This document shows, in pieces, positions 1 to 5,485 of a stretch of 5,485 bases of DNA. This DNA is from Gammaproteobacteria bacterium (GTDB lineage: Bacteria; Pseudomonadota; Gammaproteobacteria; GCA-001735895). The stretch covers positions 1 to 5,485 of the forward strand of contig QNFD01000209.1 of NCBI GenBank assembly GCA_003645435.1, read 5' to 3'. The first letter of the stretch is position 1. Every line of letters starts with the position of its first letter. Made by a program: the position numbers and the translations under genes. The notes beneath the pieces were generated by a model. The model was given only the letters and a program-made list of their open reading frames with translations, made no database searches and was not told the origin of the DNA.

Positions 1-2139
1 AACCGCAACCACTCGTTCCATGCCGGTTCCGACCAGTGGTTTTTCCGCCCGCAGACAGGGTACTGCCTGACGTTGCATGTTTGCACCCATGAGTGCACGG
101 TTGGCATCGTCGTGCTCCAGAAACGGAATCAGAGACGCCGCAACCGACACGATCTGCTTGGGCGAAACATCCATATAGTCAATTTTATCGGGCGTACTCA
201 GGGTGAATTCATTCTTGTTACGACAGGGGATCAGGTCGTCGACCATCATGCCTTTCTTGTCGAGGTTTACGTTCGCCTGCGCGATCGAATACTGACTTTC
301 TTCGATCGCGGAAAGATAAATCACTTCATTCGTAACCTTGCCGTTAGTCACTTTACGGTATGGTGTTTCGAGGAATCCATAATGATTGGTCCGGGCATAC
401 ACCGATAACGAGTTGATGAGTCCGATATTCGGCCCTTCCGGGGTCTCGATTGGACATACCCGGCCATAATGAGTTGGGTGTACGTCACGCACCTCAAATC
501 CAGCGCGCTCGCGGGTTAGGCCGCCCGGTCCCAGTGCGGAAACACGTCGCTTATGGGTAACCTCGGAAAGCGGGTTATTTTGATCCATGAACTGCGATAA
601 CTGGCTCGACCCAAAAAACTCCTTAACCGCGGCCGCTACCGGTTTGGCGTTGATAATATCCTGCGGCATCAGGCCTTCCGACTCGACCAGGCCGAGACGA
701 TCGCGTACCGCACGCTCAACTCGAACAATGCCGGTTCTGAACGCATTTTCGGCCATTTCACCGACACTGCGAATGCGTCGATTTCCGAGGTGATCGATAT
801 CGTCGACCATACCATTACCGTTGCGAATGTCGATTAGCACCTTCATCGCATCGACAATATCCTCGGTTGAGAGTGTACCCGCACCCTCGATTTCCTCGCG
901 ACCGAGACGACGATTGAACTTCATCCGACCCACTTCGGAAAGATCGTATCGATCGGCGTTAAAAAATAAATTCTGGAACAGATTTTCAGCGGAGTCCTTG
1001 GTAGGTGGCTCGCCGGGGCGCATCATGCGGTAAACTTCTACCTTGGCTTCAAGATCGTTGGTGGTCGGATCGAGCGCCAGCGAGTTCGAAATAAAGGCAC
1101 CCCGATCTACTTCATTGGTGAAGATGGTTTTAATTTGCTTGATGCCTTTTTCACGAATCAGGGCGAGTAATTCCTCGGTAATTTCGTCGTTGGCATTCGC
1201 AAACACTTCACCAGTTTCAGTATCGACCAGATTATCGGCGAGGATCCGGCCCATGACATAGTCCTCGGGCACCACGATTTGCTTGACAGCCGATTTTTTC
1301 AGCGCCTTGATGTGCATAGCGGTAATGCGCCGGCCCTGCTCCACCAGCACCTTACCCTTAACAGTTAAGTCAAAGGTGGCGGTTTCGCCCTTAAGCCAAT
1401 CGGCATTCAACACCATGTCGATGGTATTCTTCTTGATTTTGAAAACATTATGCTCAAAAAACATATCGAGCATTTGTACATTATCGAAGCCCAGTGCGCG
1501 CAGCAAAATAGTTGCCGGCAATTTTCGTCGTCTGTCGATACGCACAAACAGCGAATCCTTAGGATCAAATTCGAAATCAAGCCAGGATCCACGATAAGGA
1601 ATCACTCGTGCAGAATATAACAACTTGCCGGACGAATGCGACTTACCGCGATCGTGGTCAAAAAATACACCCGGTGAGCGGTGTAACTGCGATACGATTA
1701 CACGCTCGGTACCATTGATAACAAAGGTTCCATTATCAGTCATCAAGGGCATTTCGCCCATATAAACTTCCTGTTCCTTGATATCTTTAACCGACCGGTT
1801 CTTGGCTGACGCCTCCTTGTCGTAAATAACCAGGCGCACCAGCACACGCAGCGGCGCGGCATAAGTGAGCCCGCGAATTTGGCATTCCTTGACGTCGAAC
1901 ACGGGTTTGCCAACCCGGTAACTAACGTATTCCAGCTCAACATAGCCTGAAAAACTGACTATCGGGAAAATGGATTGAAAAGCGCGCTGCAATCCAGTGC
2001 CTTTTTGAACACCGTCCGGGTTGAGAAAACGCTGGTATGAATCCGTTTGAATAGCGAGCAGATAGGGTTCATCGATAACTGCGGGTCGTTTACCAAAATC
2101 TCTGCGAATACGTTTTTTCTCAGTAAAAGAGTAAGCCAT
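1..2139 (-). CDS. rpoB: RNA polymerase beta subunit (RpoB), N-terminal 713 residues, 3' end outside window
   Basis: Catalytic beta subunit of DNA-dependent RNA polymerase, which binds nascent RNA and the template strand and carries the rifampicin pocket. The frame opens at ATG 2139-2137 ([12 protein letters not shown]) and stays open to base 1. The 713 codons seen are roughly the first half of a protein usually about 1340-1360 residues long. Visible landmarks are [13 protein letters not shown] from residue 125, [16 protein letters not shown] at 142-157 (rifampicin N-cluster region), [16 protein letters not shown] from 508 (rifampicin cluster I), and [10 protein letters not shown] at 566-575. 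Numbering runs three ahead of E. coli in this part. The residues matching E. coli Q513, D516, H526, R529, S531 and L533 are all the sensitive type. A GAGG Shine-Dalgarno (2149-2146) lies 6 nt before the ATG. It follows rplL after a 302-nt gap; rpoC would be expected beyond base 1 but is not seen. No frameshift or internal stop was found in my reading. Confidence 0.99.
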   Translation of the reverse strand, partial: MAYSFTEKKRIRRDFGKRPAVIDEPYLLAIQTDSYQRFLNPDGVQKGTGLQRAFQSIFPIVSFSGYVELEYVSYRVGKPVFDVKECQIRGLTYAAPLRVLVRLVIYDKEASAKNRSVKDIKEQEVYMGEMPLMTDNGTFVINGTERVIVSQLHRSPGVFFDHDRGKSHSSGKLLYSARVIPYRGSWLDFEFDPKDSLFVRIDRRRKLPATILLRALGFDNVQMLDMFFEHNVFKIKKNTIDMVLNADWLKGETATFDLTVKGKVLVEQGRRITAMHIKALKKSAVKQIVVPEDYVMGRILADNLVDTETGEVFANANDEITEELLALIREKGIKQIKTIFTNEVDRGAFISNSLALDPTTNDLEAKVEVYRMMRPGEPPTKDSAENLFQNLFFNADRYDLSEVGRMKFNRRLGREEIEGAGTLSTEDIVDAMKVLIDIRNGNGMVDDIDHLGNRRIRSVGEMAENAFRTGIVRVERAVRDRLGLVESEGLMPQDIINAKPVAAAVKEFFGSSQLSQFMDQNNPLSEVTHKRRVSALGPGGLTRERAGFEVRDVHPTHYGRVCPIETPEGPNIGLINSLSVYARTNHYGFLETPYRKVTNGKVTNEVIYLSAIEESQYSIAQANVNLDKKGMMVDDLIPCRNKNEFTLSTPDKIDYMDVSPKQIVSVAASLIPFLEHDDANRALMGANMQRQAVPCLRAEKPLVGTGMERVVAV

Positions 2140-2168
2140 TATAATCCTCGTAAAAACATAACGTTTTC

Positions 2169-2191
2169 GTAATCCTGATTGTCAGGGTTAC
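2169..2191 (-). promoter_or_regulatory. hairpin in the rpoB 5' leader
   Basis: Transcript arms GTAACCCTGA and TCAGGATTAC pair around the loop CAA, with nine pairs and one C/A mismatch. The hairpin ends 19 nt before the rpoB Shine-Dalgarno. It may affect rpoB translation or RNA processing, but this is inferred from position only. Confidence 0.4.
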
Positions 2192-2370
2192 AGTGACATA
2201 GGGATCAACCAGTATTTCCGCCAACCATGCGCTGCTGAAATATGGGAAAAACAAAACAATTTGCCCTGTTTTTCACGCTCCTCAAATTCATCAATGAATT
2301 ATTCAAAGCTTTAAATCCGGTTCACAATAAATTGATGCGCTTTCCTGCCTGCTTTCGCATAAGCGCGCGC

Positions 2371-2399
2371 GGGCCGATGGCATTTTCAGCCATCAGCCC
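2371..2399 (-). promoter_or_regulatory. strong hairpin between rplL and rpoB (attenuator or RNase III site candidate)
   Basis: On the transcript strand, arm GGGCTGATGGC (2399-2389) pairs with GCCATCGGCCC (2381-2371) around the 7-nt loop TGAAAAT. That gives 11 continuous pairs with a single U-G wobble. The next bases, GCGCGCGCTTATGCG, are not U-rich, so this is not a classic intrinsic terminator. A partial attenuator or a double-stranded processing site is more likely, in line with the known E. coli arrangement at this junction. Confidence 0.6.
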
Positions 2400-2413
2400 T
2401 TGCTGTTTAGTTC

Positions 2414-2427
2414 GGGTACTAATACCC
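2414..2427 (-). promoter_or_regulatory. short hairpin just after the rplL stop
   Basis: GGGTA and TACCC form a 5-bp stem around the loop TTAG, 14 nt after the rplL stop codon and 14 nt before the larger hairpin at 2399-2371. It could stabilise the rplL 3' end or form part of a compound processing structure. It is short, so chance occurrence is possible. Confidence 0.35.
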
Positions 2428-2441
2428 AGACAACCGCTAAC

Positions 2442-2822
2442 TTATTTAAGTTCGACAGTTGCGCCAGCTTCTTCAAGCTGCTTTTTAAGCTCTTCAGCCT
2501 CGTCTTTGGAAGCACCTTCCTTAACGGTAGTGGGTGCGCTTTCAACCATGTCCTTGGCTTCCTTCAGACCCAAACCTGTGATCGTCCGTACAGCCTTGAT
2601 CACAGCCACTTTCTTTTCACCGAAGCTGGAAAGAACTACTTCGAATTCATCCTTTTCTTCTGCTGCTTCACCAGCTGCTGCAGCGCCTGCTGCAGGTGCA
2701 GCGGCTACAGCCGCCGCGGCAGAAACACCGAATTTCTCTTCCATCGCGGAAATCAGATCAACGACTTCCATTACGGTCATGTTTGATAAAGTTTCAAGAA
2801 TATCTTCTTTAGAAACGGCCAT
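2442..2822 (-). CDS. rplL: 50S ribosomal protein L7/L12
   Basis: Acidic stalk protein, present as several dimers on L10, that recruits EF-Tu, EF-G and other translational GTPases and stimulates their GTP hydrolysis. The 126 residues compare with 121 in E. coli. Residues 1-33 form the N-terminal dimerisation and L10-binding domain ([15 protein letters not shown]). Residues 35-56 are an Ala/Gly-rich flexible hinge. Residues 57-126 form the C-terminal factor-binding domain, with the conserved segment [20 protein letters not shown] at 71-90. The extra length relative to E. coli is mostly in the hinge. ATG 2822-2820 is preceded by AGGAG (2835-2831) at 8-nt spacing. It follows rplJ by 39 nt with no terminator between, so the two are expected to be co-transcribed and controlled together from the rplJ leader. 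Confidence 0.99.
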   Translation of the reverse strand: MAVSKEDILETLSNMTVMEVVDLISAMEEKFGVSAAAAVAAAPAAGAAAAGEAAEEKDEFEVVLSSFGEKKVAVIKAVRTITGLGLKEAKDMVESAPTTVKEGASKDEAEELKKQLEEAGATVELK

Positions 2823-2861
2823 TGTTATTTCTCCTGATACAGAAAATTAAAATAAAGTTAA

Positions 2862-3386
2862 TTAAGCTTGTTTCTGGTCGCGAATTGCGGCGGTAGTACG
2901 AGTCAGTTTGCCTGGTACTTCATTCAAAGTACGGGCAAGTTTCTCTACCGGCGCCTTCATTACGGCCATCAACATACTGATTGCTTGATCGTAGGTGGGC
3001 AATGAAGCCAGTCGCTTGATCTCGGATGGATCTAGCAGCTCACCGCCAAAGGCGATCAACTTGACGACCAGTTTCGAATTGGCATCGGCATAATCTTTCA
3101 GAACGCGCGCGGCACCGCCCGGTTCTTCCATCGAAAATGCGTAAACCATTTGACCCTGCAACGCATCACTCAGGCAGCCGTAATCCGTGCCTTCAAACGC
3201 TCGTCTGGCCAGAGTGTTCTTGACCACGCGCAGATGCACATTGGATTCACGAGCCTTGATACGCAATTGGGTCATCTCACCAACTGACAAGCCTTGATAC
3301 TCAGCTGCAATCACAGAATGTGCTTGCGCAGCAGCTTCCGCCACTTCGCTCACCACCGACTGCTTTTGCTCGAGTGTTAAAGGCAT
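2862..3386 (-). CDS. rplJ: 50S ribosomal protein L10
   Basis: L10 anchors the L7/L12 stalk on 23S rRNA next to L11. As the L10-L7/L12 complex it is the known translational repressor of its own mRNA. The protein has 174 residues, against 165 in E. coli. The N-terminal RNA-binding globular domain covers about residues 1-130, with RVVKNTLARRAFEGT at 53-67 and LPTYDQAI at 129-136. From about 137 to the end runs the helical tail that binds L7/L12 dimers. This tail is about nine residues longer than in E. coli and contains two similar segments, APVEKLARTL (145-154) and EVPGKLTRTT (156-165). ATG 3386-3384 has AGGAG (3399-3395) 8 nt upstream. A 220-nt structured leader precedes it. Confidence 0.99.
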   Translation of the reverse strand: MPLTLEQKQSVVSEVAEAAAQAHSVIAAEYQGLSVGEMTQLRIKARESNVHLRVVKNTLARRAFEGTDYGCLSDALQGQMVYAFSMEEPGGAARVLKDYADANSKLVVKLIAFGGELLDPSEIKRLASLPTYDQAISMLMAVMKAPVEKLARTLNEVPGKLTRTTAAIRDQKQA

Positions 3387-3606
3387 ATTAAGTTCTCCTG
3401 ATTATTAAACCATACTGAACTATTGTTCAGCCCTTCATCCCTGTCCGATATCTCTATCGATTCCTTCACGATCTCTTAACCAGGTATTCCTGTCTCAGAA
3501 GATCATCTACGCAGGAAATTAAGCTATTACGCATAGCACCCACGGTCTTTGATGAGTCGCCCGCAAACATCCGCAGGCGTTCTCAAAGATTCACTAATCG
3601 TCGCTG
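3387..3606 (-). promoter_or_regulatory. rplJ leader, candidate L10-L7/L12 autoregulatory RNA
   Basis: This 220-nt non-coding stretch between rplA and rplJ matches in position the well-known rplJ leader to which the L10-L7/L12 complex binds to repress translation. By eye it holds five hairpins in transcript order: a two-part stem at 3589-3546 (TCTTTGA with TCAAAGA, then CGCCTGC with GCGGGCG); GCTAT/ATAGC at 3537-3523; TTCCTG/CAGGAA at 3517-3487 with a 19-nt purine-rich interior; CGATA/TATCG with a GAGA loop at 3459-3446; and CTGAAC/GTTCAG at 3430-3415. The asymmetric interior of the third hairpin, with GA dinucleotides on both sides of the stem, could hold the kink-turn-like L10 site, but that is inference. 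A separate rplJ promoter may also lie here; I could not assign one convincingly. No U-tract follows any hairpin. Confidence 0.6.
3546..3589 (-). promoter_or_regulatory. long two-part hairpin at the start of the rplJ leader
   Basis: The outer stem is seven perfect pairs (TCTTTGA with TCAAAGA). The inner stem is seven pairs with one wobble (CGCCTGC with GCGGGCG), around the loop GGATGTTT. The two are separated by an uneven internal loop, GAA opposite ACTCA. It starts 17 nt after the rplA TAG. The bases after it (CCGTGGGTGC) are not U-rich, so a terminator for rplA is unlikely; it looks like leader or processing structure. Confidence 0.55.
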
Positions 3607-4305
3607 CTACTTTAGGTCCAGCGACGCTTGATCAACCGCGATACCAGGTCCCATGGTAGTCGAGATTGAAACTTTCTTTAAAAACACGCCTTTCGAAGAA
3701 GCCGGTTTAGCCCTTTTCAGGTCGGCTAGTAAAAATTCCAGATTTTCACGCAATTGGGTGACTTCGAAACTGGATTTACCGATGGTGCAATGGATAATTC
3801 CGCCCTTGTCGGTTCGATAACGTACCTGACCGGCTTTGGCGTTTCTTACCGCGGTTGCCACGTCTGGTGAAACCGTACCTACCTTCGGATTAGGCATCAT
3901 ACCCCTGGGTCCTAACAACTGGCCGAGCTGGCCAACCACGCCCATCGCATCCGGACTGGCAATGACAACATCGTAACTGAGGTCTCCAGCTTTCATCGAA
4001 TCTGCCAGTTCCTGCATGCCAACAACATCGGCGCCGGCTTCATTCGCCTTATCAACATTGTCACCCTGGGTGAAAACTGCGACACGAACTACCTTGCCGG
4101 TACCGTTAGGCAAAACACTGGAACCGCGTACATTTTGATCTGATTTACGCGCGTCAACACCCAGGTTGATTGCGGCGTCAATCGATTCGTCAAATTTCGC
4201 GGTGCTCAATTCCTTCAGCAGAGCCAGACCTTCATCAATCGCATACTGAGCAGTTGGGTCTATTTTTTCGCGTATCGCCGCAACCCGCTTTGAATCTTTA
4301 GCCAT
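3607..4305 (-). CDS. rplA: 50S ribosomal protein L1
   Basis: L1 forms the mobile L1 stalk that contacts E-site tRNA, and in the known family it represses the rplKA mRNA. The 232 residues are near the usual length (234 in E. coli). The family signature [29 protein letters not shown] lies at 115-143, quoted here only to mark the block (key residues D119, G127, G132, R134, P138 and K141). Domain I is formed by the two ends ([15 protein letters not shown] at 48-61 and [16 protein letters not shown] at 210-225). I chose ATG 4305-4303 (MAKDSKRV) because it aligns with MAKLTKRM of E. coli and has GGAGGG (4319-4314) 8 nt upstream. An in-frame ATG at 4323 would add six unconserved residues. The start lies inside the end of rplK, in the sequence ATGGCTAA whose last three bases are the rplK stop; this 8-nt overlap suggests translational coupling. 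The stop is TAG. Confidence 0.98.
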   Translation of the reverse strand: MAKDSKRVAAIREKIDPTAQYAIDEGLALLKELSTAKFDESIDAAINLGVDARKSDQNVRGSSVLPNGTGKVVRVAVFTQGDNVDKANEAGADVVGMQELADSMKAGDLSYDVVIASPDAMGVVGQLGQLLGPRGMMPNPKVGTVSPDVATAVRNAKAGQVRYRTDKGGIIHCTIGKSSFEVTQLRENLEFLLADLKRAKPASSKGVFLKKVSISTTMGPGIAVDQASLDLK

Positions 4306-4738
4306 TTTCCATACCCTCCACATCGAGGCCCATACTGCGGGCGCTACCAGCGATAATACGCACCGCCGCGTCGAGGTCGTTTGCGTTCAGGTCAACCATT
4401 TTTGTATTCGCAATCTCTTCAAGCTGGGCACGTGTCACCTTACCGACCTTGTCGGTATTCGGTGTGCCACTACCCTTGGCTATACCTGCGGCTTTGCGTA
4501 ATAACACGGCTGCCGGAGGTGTTTTGATTTCGAATGTGAAACTCTTATCACTATATACCGCTATTACTACTGGTAACGGCATACCATTTTCAACATCCTG
4601 GGTTTGCGCGTTGAACGATTTGCAGAACTCCATGATATTAAGGCCGTGCTGGCCGAGGGCAGGACCGACCGGCGGGCTCGGATTAGCCGAACCTGCGGGC
4701 ACCTGCAACTTGATGTAATTTACTAACTTCTTAGCCAC
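4298..4738 (-). CDS. rplK: 50S ribosomal protein L11
   Basis: L11 binds the GTPase-associated centre of 23S rRNA at the base of the L7/L12 stalk and takes part in factor binding and in the RelA stringent response. It has 146 residues, against 142 in E. coli, and the few extra ones are at the C-terminus (GMENG). The proline-rich N-terminal domain shows [20 protein letters not shown] at 20-39, including the prolines P22 and P23 tied in the literature to thiostrepton action. The RNA-binding C-terminal domain covers about 76-146 ([17 protein letters not shown] and [12 protein letters not shown]). The start codon is GTG (4738-4736), giving (M)[12 protein letters not shown], preceded by AGGAG (4752-4748) at 9-nt spacing. 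It is first of the pair rplK-rplA and overlaps rplA by 8 nt. Confidence 0.99.
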   Translation of the reverse strand: MAKKLVNYIKLQVPAGSANPSPPVGPALGQHGLNIMEFCKSFNAQTQDVENGMPLPVVIAVYSDKSFTFEIKTPPAAVLLRKAAGIAKGSGTPNTDKVGKVTRAQLEEIANTKMVDLNANDLDAAVRIIAGSARSMGLDVEGMENG

Positions 4739-4752
4739 AATAAGTGTCTCCT

Positions 4753-4785
4753 GGGTGCAATCGGACTACTCAATTCGCCCTCCCC
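4753..4785 (-). promoter_or_regulatory. possible L1 operator in the rplK leader
   Basis: The rplK leader contains GGGGAGGGCGA (4785-4775) and UUGCACCC (4760-4753). These could pair as GGG/CCC and GCGA/UUGC with an uneven purine-rich internal loop (GAGG opposite A). L1 is known to repress rplKA mRNA through a leader structure that mimics its rRNA site, a helix with an asymmetric loop, and this is the expected place. The pairing is weak and other folds are possible. Confidence 0.25.
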
Positions 4786-4795
4786 ATATATCCAA

Positions 4796-4825
4796 ATAAC
4801 AATTAATCTAAATAACACTGGTCAA
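4796..4825 (-). promoter_or_regulatory. candidate sigma-70 promoter for rplKA
   Basis: On the minus strand a TTGACC box (4825-4820, five of six matches to TTGACA) is followed after 18 nt by TGTTAT (4801-4796, four of six matches to TATAAT). It lies between the nusG stop and rplK, where E. coli has the L11 promoter. Transcription would begin around 4789, giving a leader of about 50 nt before rplK. The -10 box is weak and the call rests on motif and position only. Confidence 0.4.
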
Positions 4826-4837
4826 AAATTTTTGACC
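4820..4837. repeat. 18-bp perfect palindrome between nusG and rplK
   Basis: GGTCAAAAATTTTTGACC reads the same on both strands and begins 4 nt after the nusG stop codon. As RNA it could fold into a 7-bp hairpin with an AAUU loop. One arm includes the TTGACC box proposed as the rplKA -35 element. It could be a protein-binding site, a weak terminator or processing hairpin at the end of nusG, or simply a promoter element with chance symmetry. Confidence 0.55.
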
Positions 4838-4841
4838 GCTT

Positions 4842-5485
4842 TTAGCCTTTTTCCACCTGGCCGAATGCCAACTCTACTGGAGTCGAACGGCCAAATATTT
4901 GCACCGAAACAAGCATTTTGCTCTTTTCGTAATTCACTTCTTCAACTACGCCATTGAAGTCGTTAAAGGGACCATCATTAACGCGTACCACTTCACCCAC
5001 TTCGAACAGCACCTTGGGCCTCGGCTTGTCCACACCTGCCTCTACTCGATTGAGAATGGCGTCGGCTTCTGCCTCGGTTATCGGTGCCGGCCTGTCGCTG
5101 GTGCCGCCAATAAATCCCAACACTTTTGGCACCTGTTTAACCAGGTGCCAGGTATCGTTGTTCATTTCCATTTGTACCAGAACATAACCGGGAAAGAACT
5201 TGCGCTCGCTCTTGCGCTTGACACCATCTTTCATTTCAACCACTTCTTCGGTTGGTATTAGAATCTGGCCAAATTTATCACCGAAGCCAGCCATCTCAAT
5301 ACGGCTTTCAAGTACCTTTTTCACAGTGGCTTCAAATCCTGAATAGGCATGCACCACGTACCAGCGTATTGCCGAATTAACATTTTTTTCAGCCTCTTCA
5401 GCGACAGCCTCTTCAGCGACAGCCTCTTCAGCGACAGCCTCTTCAGCGACAGCCTCTTCAGCGACAGCCTCTTCAGCGACAGCCT
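4842..5485 (-). CDS. nusG: transcription elongation and antitermination factor NusG with repeat-rich N-terminal extension, 5' end outside window
   Basis: NusG binds RNA polymerase to suppress pausing, and through its KOW domain contacts Rho or ribosomal protein S10. The conserved core begins at [12 protein letters not shown] (5366 downward) and is 174 residues to the TAA, the same core length as E. coli. Its NGN domain holds [28 protein letters not shown] and [16 protein letters not shown]. The KOW domain holds [21 protein letters not shown] and ends in [14 protein letters not shown] 5357 cannot be the true start because it would remove R, W and Y of this motif. Going upstream in frame there is no ATG, GTG or TTG before the window edge. 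Instead the frame encodes [11 protein letters not shown] preceded by repeated EEAVA, so at least 39 residues precede RWY, against seven in E. coli. The true start and ribosome binding site are not visible. SecE is the usual upstream neighbour, so a fusion or a different upstream start cannot be excluded. Confidence 0.95.
   Translation of the reverse strand, partial: AVAEEAVAEEAVAEEAVAEEAVAEEAVAEEAEKNVNSAIRWYVVHAYSGFEATVKKVLESRIEMAGFGDKFGQILIPTEEVVEMKDGVKRKSERKFFPGYVLVQMEMNNDTWHLVKQVPKVLGFIGGTSDRPAPITEAEADAILNRVEAGVDKPRPKVLFEVGEVVRVNDGPFNDFNGVVEEVNYEKSKMLVSVQIFGRSTPVELAFGQVEKG
5391..5485. repeat. 15-bp perfect tandem repeat, at least 6.3 copies, inside the nusG frame
   Basis: The plus-strand unit AGCCTCTTCAGCGAC occurs six times without a single difference (5391-5480), plus the first five bases of a seventh copy, and then the window ends. 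On the coding strand each unit reads GAA GAG GCT GTC GCT or a rotation of it, giving EEAVA. The unit is a multiple of three, so copy-number change keeps NusG in frame. Next to the core, the unit after GAA GAG GCT decays into GAA AAA AAT (EEAEKN). The true copy number is unknown. Confidence 0.97.

Larger units (their letters stand above)
2140..2441 (-). promoter_or_regulatory. rplL-rpoB intercistronic region, no gene
   Basis: This 302-nt non-coding gap separates rplL from rpoB. In E. coli the equivalent gap (about 320 nt) holds a partial attenuator and an RNase III processing site, which set the excess of L7/L12 over beta. Here I see, in transcript order, a small hairpin at 2427-2414, a strong 11-bp hairpin at 2399-2371, an A/T-only inverted repeat with 7-bp arms at 2300-2285, and a hairpin at 2191-2169 just before the rpoB ribosome binding site. 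No run of Ts follows the strong hairpin, so full termination is not expected and transcription should continue into rpoB. I see no convincing promoter. The assignment rests on position and on structures found by eye; no folding was run. Confidence 0.6.

Noticed and set aside
73..1597. Several short plus-strand open frames opposite rpoB
   Set aside because: They lie wholly antisense to a clearly conserved RpoB frame and have no recognisable motifs or ribosome binding context.
2254..2280. A/T-rich inverted repeat AAAAACA/TGTTTTT in the rplL-rpoB gap as a terminator
   Set aside because: The stem is almost only A-T pairs with a long interior and would be weak; low-complexity sequence explains it.
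2242..2850. A 202-codon open frame on the plus strand across the rplL-rpoB gap and rplL
   Set aside because: It is antisense to rplL over most of its length, its Ala/Ser-rich part mirrors the L7/L12 hinge codons, and the predicted protein resembles no family I know.
3546..3589. Intrinsic terminator after rplA
   Set aside because: The stem is strong enough, but no run of Ts follows on the transcript strand.
4306..4323. Earlier ATG for rplA at 4323 adding MWRVWK
   Set aside because: The added residues are not conserved in L1, and the start would lie in and above the GGAGGG ribosome binding site that serves the ATG at 4305.
4899..5261. Plus-strand open frame of 120 codons opposite nusG
   Set aside because: It is antisense to the conserved NusG core, with a His/Phe-rich composition expected from reading that frame in reverse.
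5355..5357. GTG at 5357 as the nusG start
   Set aside because: It would cut off R, W and Y of the conserved RWYVV strand of the NGN domain, while the frame stays open upstream and encodes those residues.
5391..5485. CRISPR array
   Set aside because: The 15-bp units are directly adjacent with no spacers and are in frame with NusG, so this is a coding tandem repeat.

Overview
The window is a conserved bacterial ribosomal-protein and RNA-polymerase locus lying entirely on the minus strand. In transcription order (right to left) it reads nusG (5' end outside the window), rplK (L11), rplA (L1), rplJ (L10), rplL (L7/L12) and rpoB (3' half outside the window). Gene order and protein sequences point to a gammaproteobacterium: the RpoB start reads [12 protein letters not shown], and the RpoB, NusG, L11 and L1 sequences align almost without gaps to those I recall from Escherichia coli. 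I cannot name the genus. There are no mobile elements, tRNAs, rRNAs, CRISPR arrays or accessory genes.

Layout: 1-2139 is the first 713 codons of rpoB. 2140-2441 is a 302-nt rplL-rpoB gap with a strong hairpin that lacks a U-tract. 2442-2822 is rplL. 2862-3386 is rplJ, 39 nt upstream of rplL. 3387-3606 is a 220-nt structured leader before rplJ, where L10 autoregulation is expected. 3607-4305 is rplA, and 4298-4738 is rplK; the two overlap by 8 nt. 4739-4841 is a short gap with a candidate rplKA promoter and an 18-bp perfect palindrome. 4842-5485 is nusG.

The genes form one functional unit. NusG and the beta subunit act in transcription. L11, L1, L10 and L7/L12 build the ribosomal L1 stalk and the GTPase-associated L7/L12 stalk. 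In the known family, L1 represses rplKA, the L10-L7/L12 complex represses rplJL, and the rplL-rpoB gap lowers beta output relative to L7/L12.

The most unusual item is at the right edge. The nusG reading frame does not begin near its conserved RWYVV motif, where E. coli has only seven residues before it. It runs on upstream, without a start codon, through more than six exact copies of a 15-bp unit encoding (EEAVA)n and leaves the window still open. This is either an acidic, repeat-encoded N-terminal extension of NusG or a sequence ending in an unresolved tandem repeat. The rest of the window is a regular housekeeping locus, with some cis-regulatory structures worth checking.
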